Shown here: in pieces, positions 63,561 to 64,000 of the stretch | Numbering within the stretch: the first letter of the stretch is position 1 | Layout: every line of letters begins with the position of its first letter | Assembly (NCBI RefSeq): GCF_002102255.1 | Contig: NZ_LQPH01000047.1 | Location: 1 to 64,000, forward strand | Direction: 5' to 3' | Source of the DNA: Mycobacterium nebraskense | Lineage (GTDB): Bacteria > Actinomycetota > Actinomycetes > Mycobacteriales > Mycobacteriaceae | Length of the DNA stretch: 64,000 nucleotides | The notes under the pieces: generated by a model | Database searches by the model: none | What the model was told of the DNA's origin: nothing | Seen by the model: the letters and a program-made list of their open reading frames with translations, nothing else | Made by a program: the position numbers and the translations under genes

Positions 63561-64000
63561 ATACGCCGCCGGAACTCACTGTCTTGTCGCGCGGATGGCT
63601 GAGCTCGACGGTGGCGTCCGCAATCAGGTCGCTTTCCAAAATCCAGCAGACCGTGGAATGGTCGTGTTCGGTCGGCGCGGCGTGCGACGCGTGGTCGAGC
63701 AGGGTCTGCAAGTGGCCTTCGAGAGCGACGAGTTCGGCGATCTGTGCATGGAGTTGGTCGAGACGGGTTTTTAGGACCTGTCGGACGTGCCCGCACGGCA
63801 TTTCGCCGCGATCGTGGATCGCCAGGATTTGGCGCACCTGCTGCAAGGTCAGCCCGGCCGCTTGGCCTCGATGGATGAACCGCAGCAGGTCGACGATCTC
63901 GGGCCCATAGTCGCGATACCCGGACGCGGTGCGTGCGGGTATCGGTAGCAGCCCCGAGTCCTCGTAGAAGCGGATGGTTTTGGCGCTGGTGTTGGCGAGT
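63559..64000 (-). CDS. heavy-metal MerR-family regulator, 5' end outside window
   Basis: The frame is open from the window edge to 63559, about 147 codons. The start is missing, but the winged-helix is visible: SAKTIRFYEDSGLLPIPAR, then SGYRDYG and RFIHRGQAAGLTLQQVRQIL. The metal region starts EMPCGHV with a conserved Cys and ends HASHAAPTEHDHSTVCWILE, rich in His and Cys. A zinc, copper or mercury sensor is likely. It converges on the copper ATPase. Confidence 0.87.
   Translation of the reverse strand, partial: LANTSAKTIRFYEDSGLLPIPARTASGYRDYGPEIVDLLRFIHRGQAAGLTLQQVRQILAIHDRGEMPCGHVRQVLKTRLDQLHAQIAELVALEGHLQTLLDHASHAAPTEHDHSTVCWILESDLIADATVELSHPRDKTVSSGGV

Noticed and set aside
1-64000. tRNA, rRNA, insertion sequence, CRISPR or prophage features
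   Set aside because: None seen by reading; short frames resembling transposase remnants were not convincing.

Overview
The window is high-GC actinobacterial DNA, and gene content points firmly to Mycobacterium. There are close homologues of DosR, DosS, HspX, Hrp1, Acg, Tgs1, RafH and the Rv2004c/Rv2005c, Rv2030c and Rv1733c families, plus an MceA-type protein. The species cannot be named from sequence alone. Homology statements rest on remembered family sequences, not on a search.

Layout. (1) 1-7 kb: ordinary chromosome, with a PknH-like sensor-domain protein, an aldo/keto reductase, an SDR, a PAS-GGDEF diguanylate cyclase and the glycogen debranching enzyme GlgX. (2) 7.0-8.9 kb: a small stress locus. 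It has a MerR regulator with a truncated alcohol dehydrogenase remnant in frame behind its stop codon, a palindrome, a divergent Hsp20 and a PAS-ANTAR protein. (3) About 8.9-53 kb: an almost uninterrupted dormancy (DosR-type) island. In M. tuberculosis the matching genes lie in several separate loci; here they are adjacent. The island contains: a seven-gene operon (USP, kinase, PEP synthase, nitroreductase, two KAS III-type proteins, Tgs1-like acyltransferase); a GNAT-USP-SpoIIAA operon; dosS and dosR behind two USPs; hspX-Rv2030c-pfkB; acg with two small genes; an acetyl-CoA synthetase/2-oxoacid dehydrogenase/acyl carrier protein/nitroreductase operon; hrp1-USP-DUF2156; RafH; an SPFH protein; a flavodoxin; a membrane-anchored protease; and a group 3b-type NiFe hydrogenase operon led by Rv3131-like and Rv1733c-like genes. 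I found about 15 DosR-box-like sites by eye, nearly all in front of these transcription units. (4) 53-56.6 kb: an antiporter, an orphan MceA-like protein and a glutathione peroxidase. (5) 57-64 kb: a sparser copper-handling region with CsoR, a CopZ-like chaperone, a CtpV/CopA-type ATPase, a Met-rich membrane protein, a small Cys/His-ended lipoprotein and a heavy-metal MerR cut by the window end. Three near-perfect TACCCC-N3-GGGGTA type palindromes lie in front of its genes.

How it may work together (inference). DosS/DosR would sense low oxygen, NO or redox state and switch on the island. The USPs, HspX, RafH and Hrp1 would support quiescence. The hydrogenase and flavin enzymes would handle reductant. 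PEP synthase, PfkB, acetyl-CoA synthetase and the dehydrogenase complex would redirect carbon. The standalone ACP, the KAS III pair and the Tgs1-like enzyme suggest a dedicated hypoxic acyl-lipid route that I do not recognise as a described pathway. Two genes of the copper region carry a repeated composite element that joins a copper-type half palindrome to a DosR-like box.
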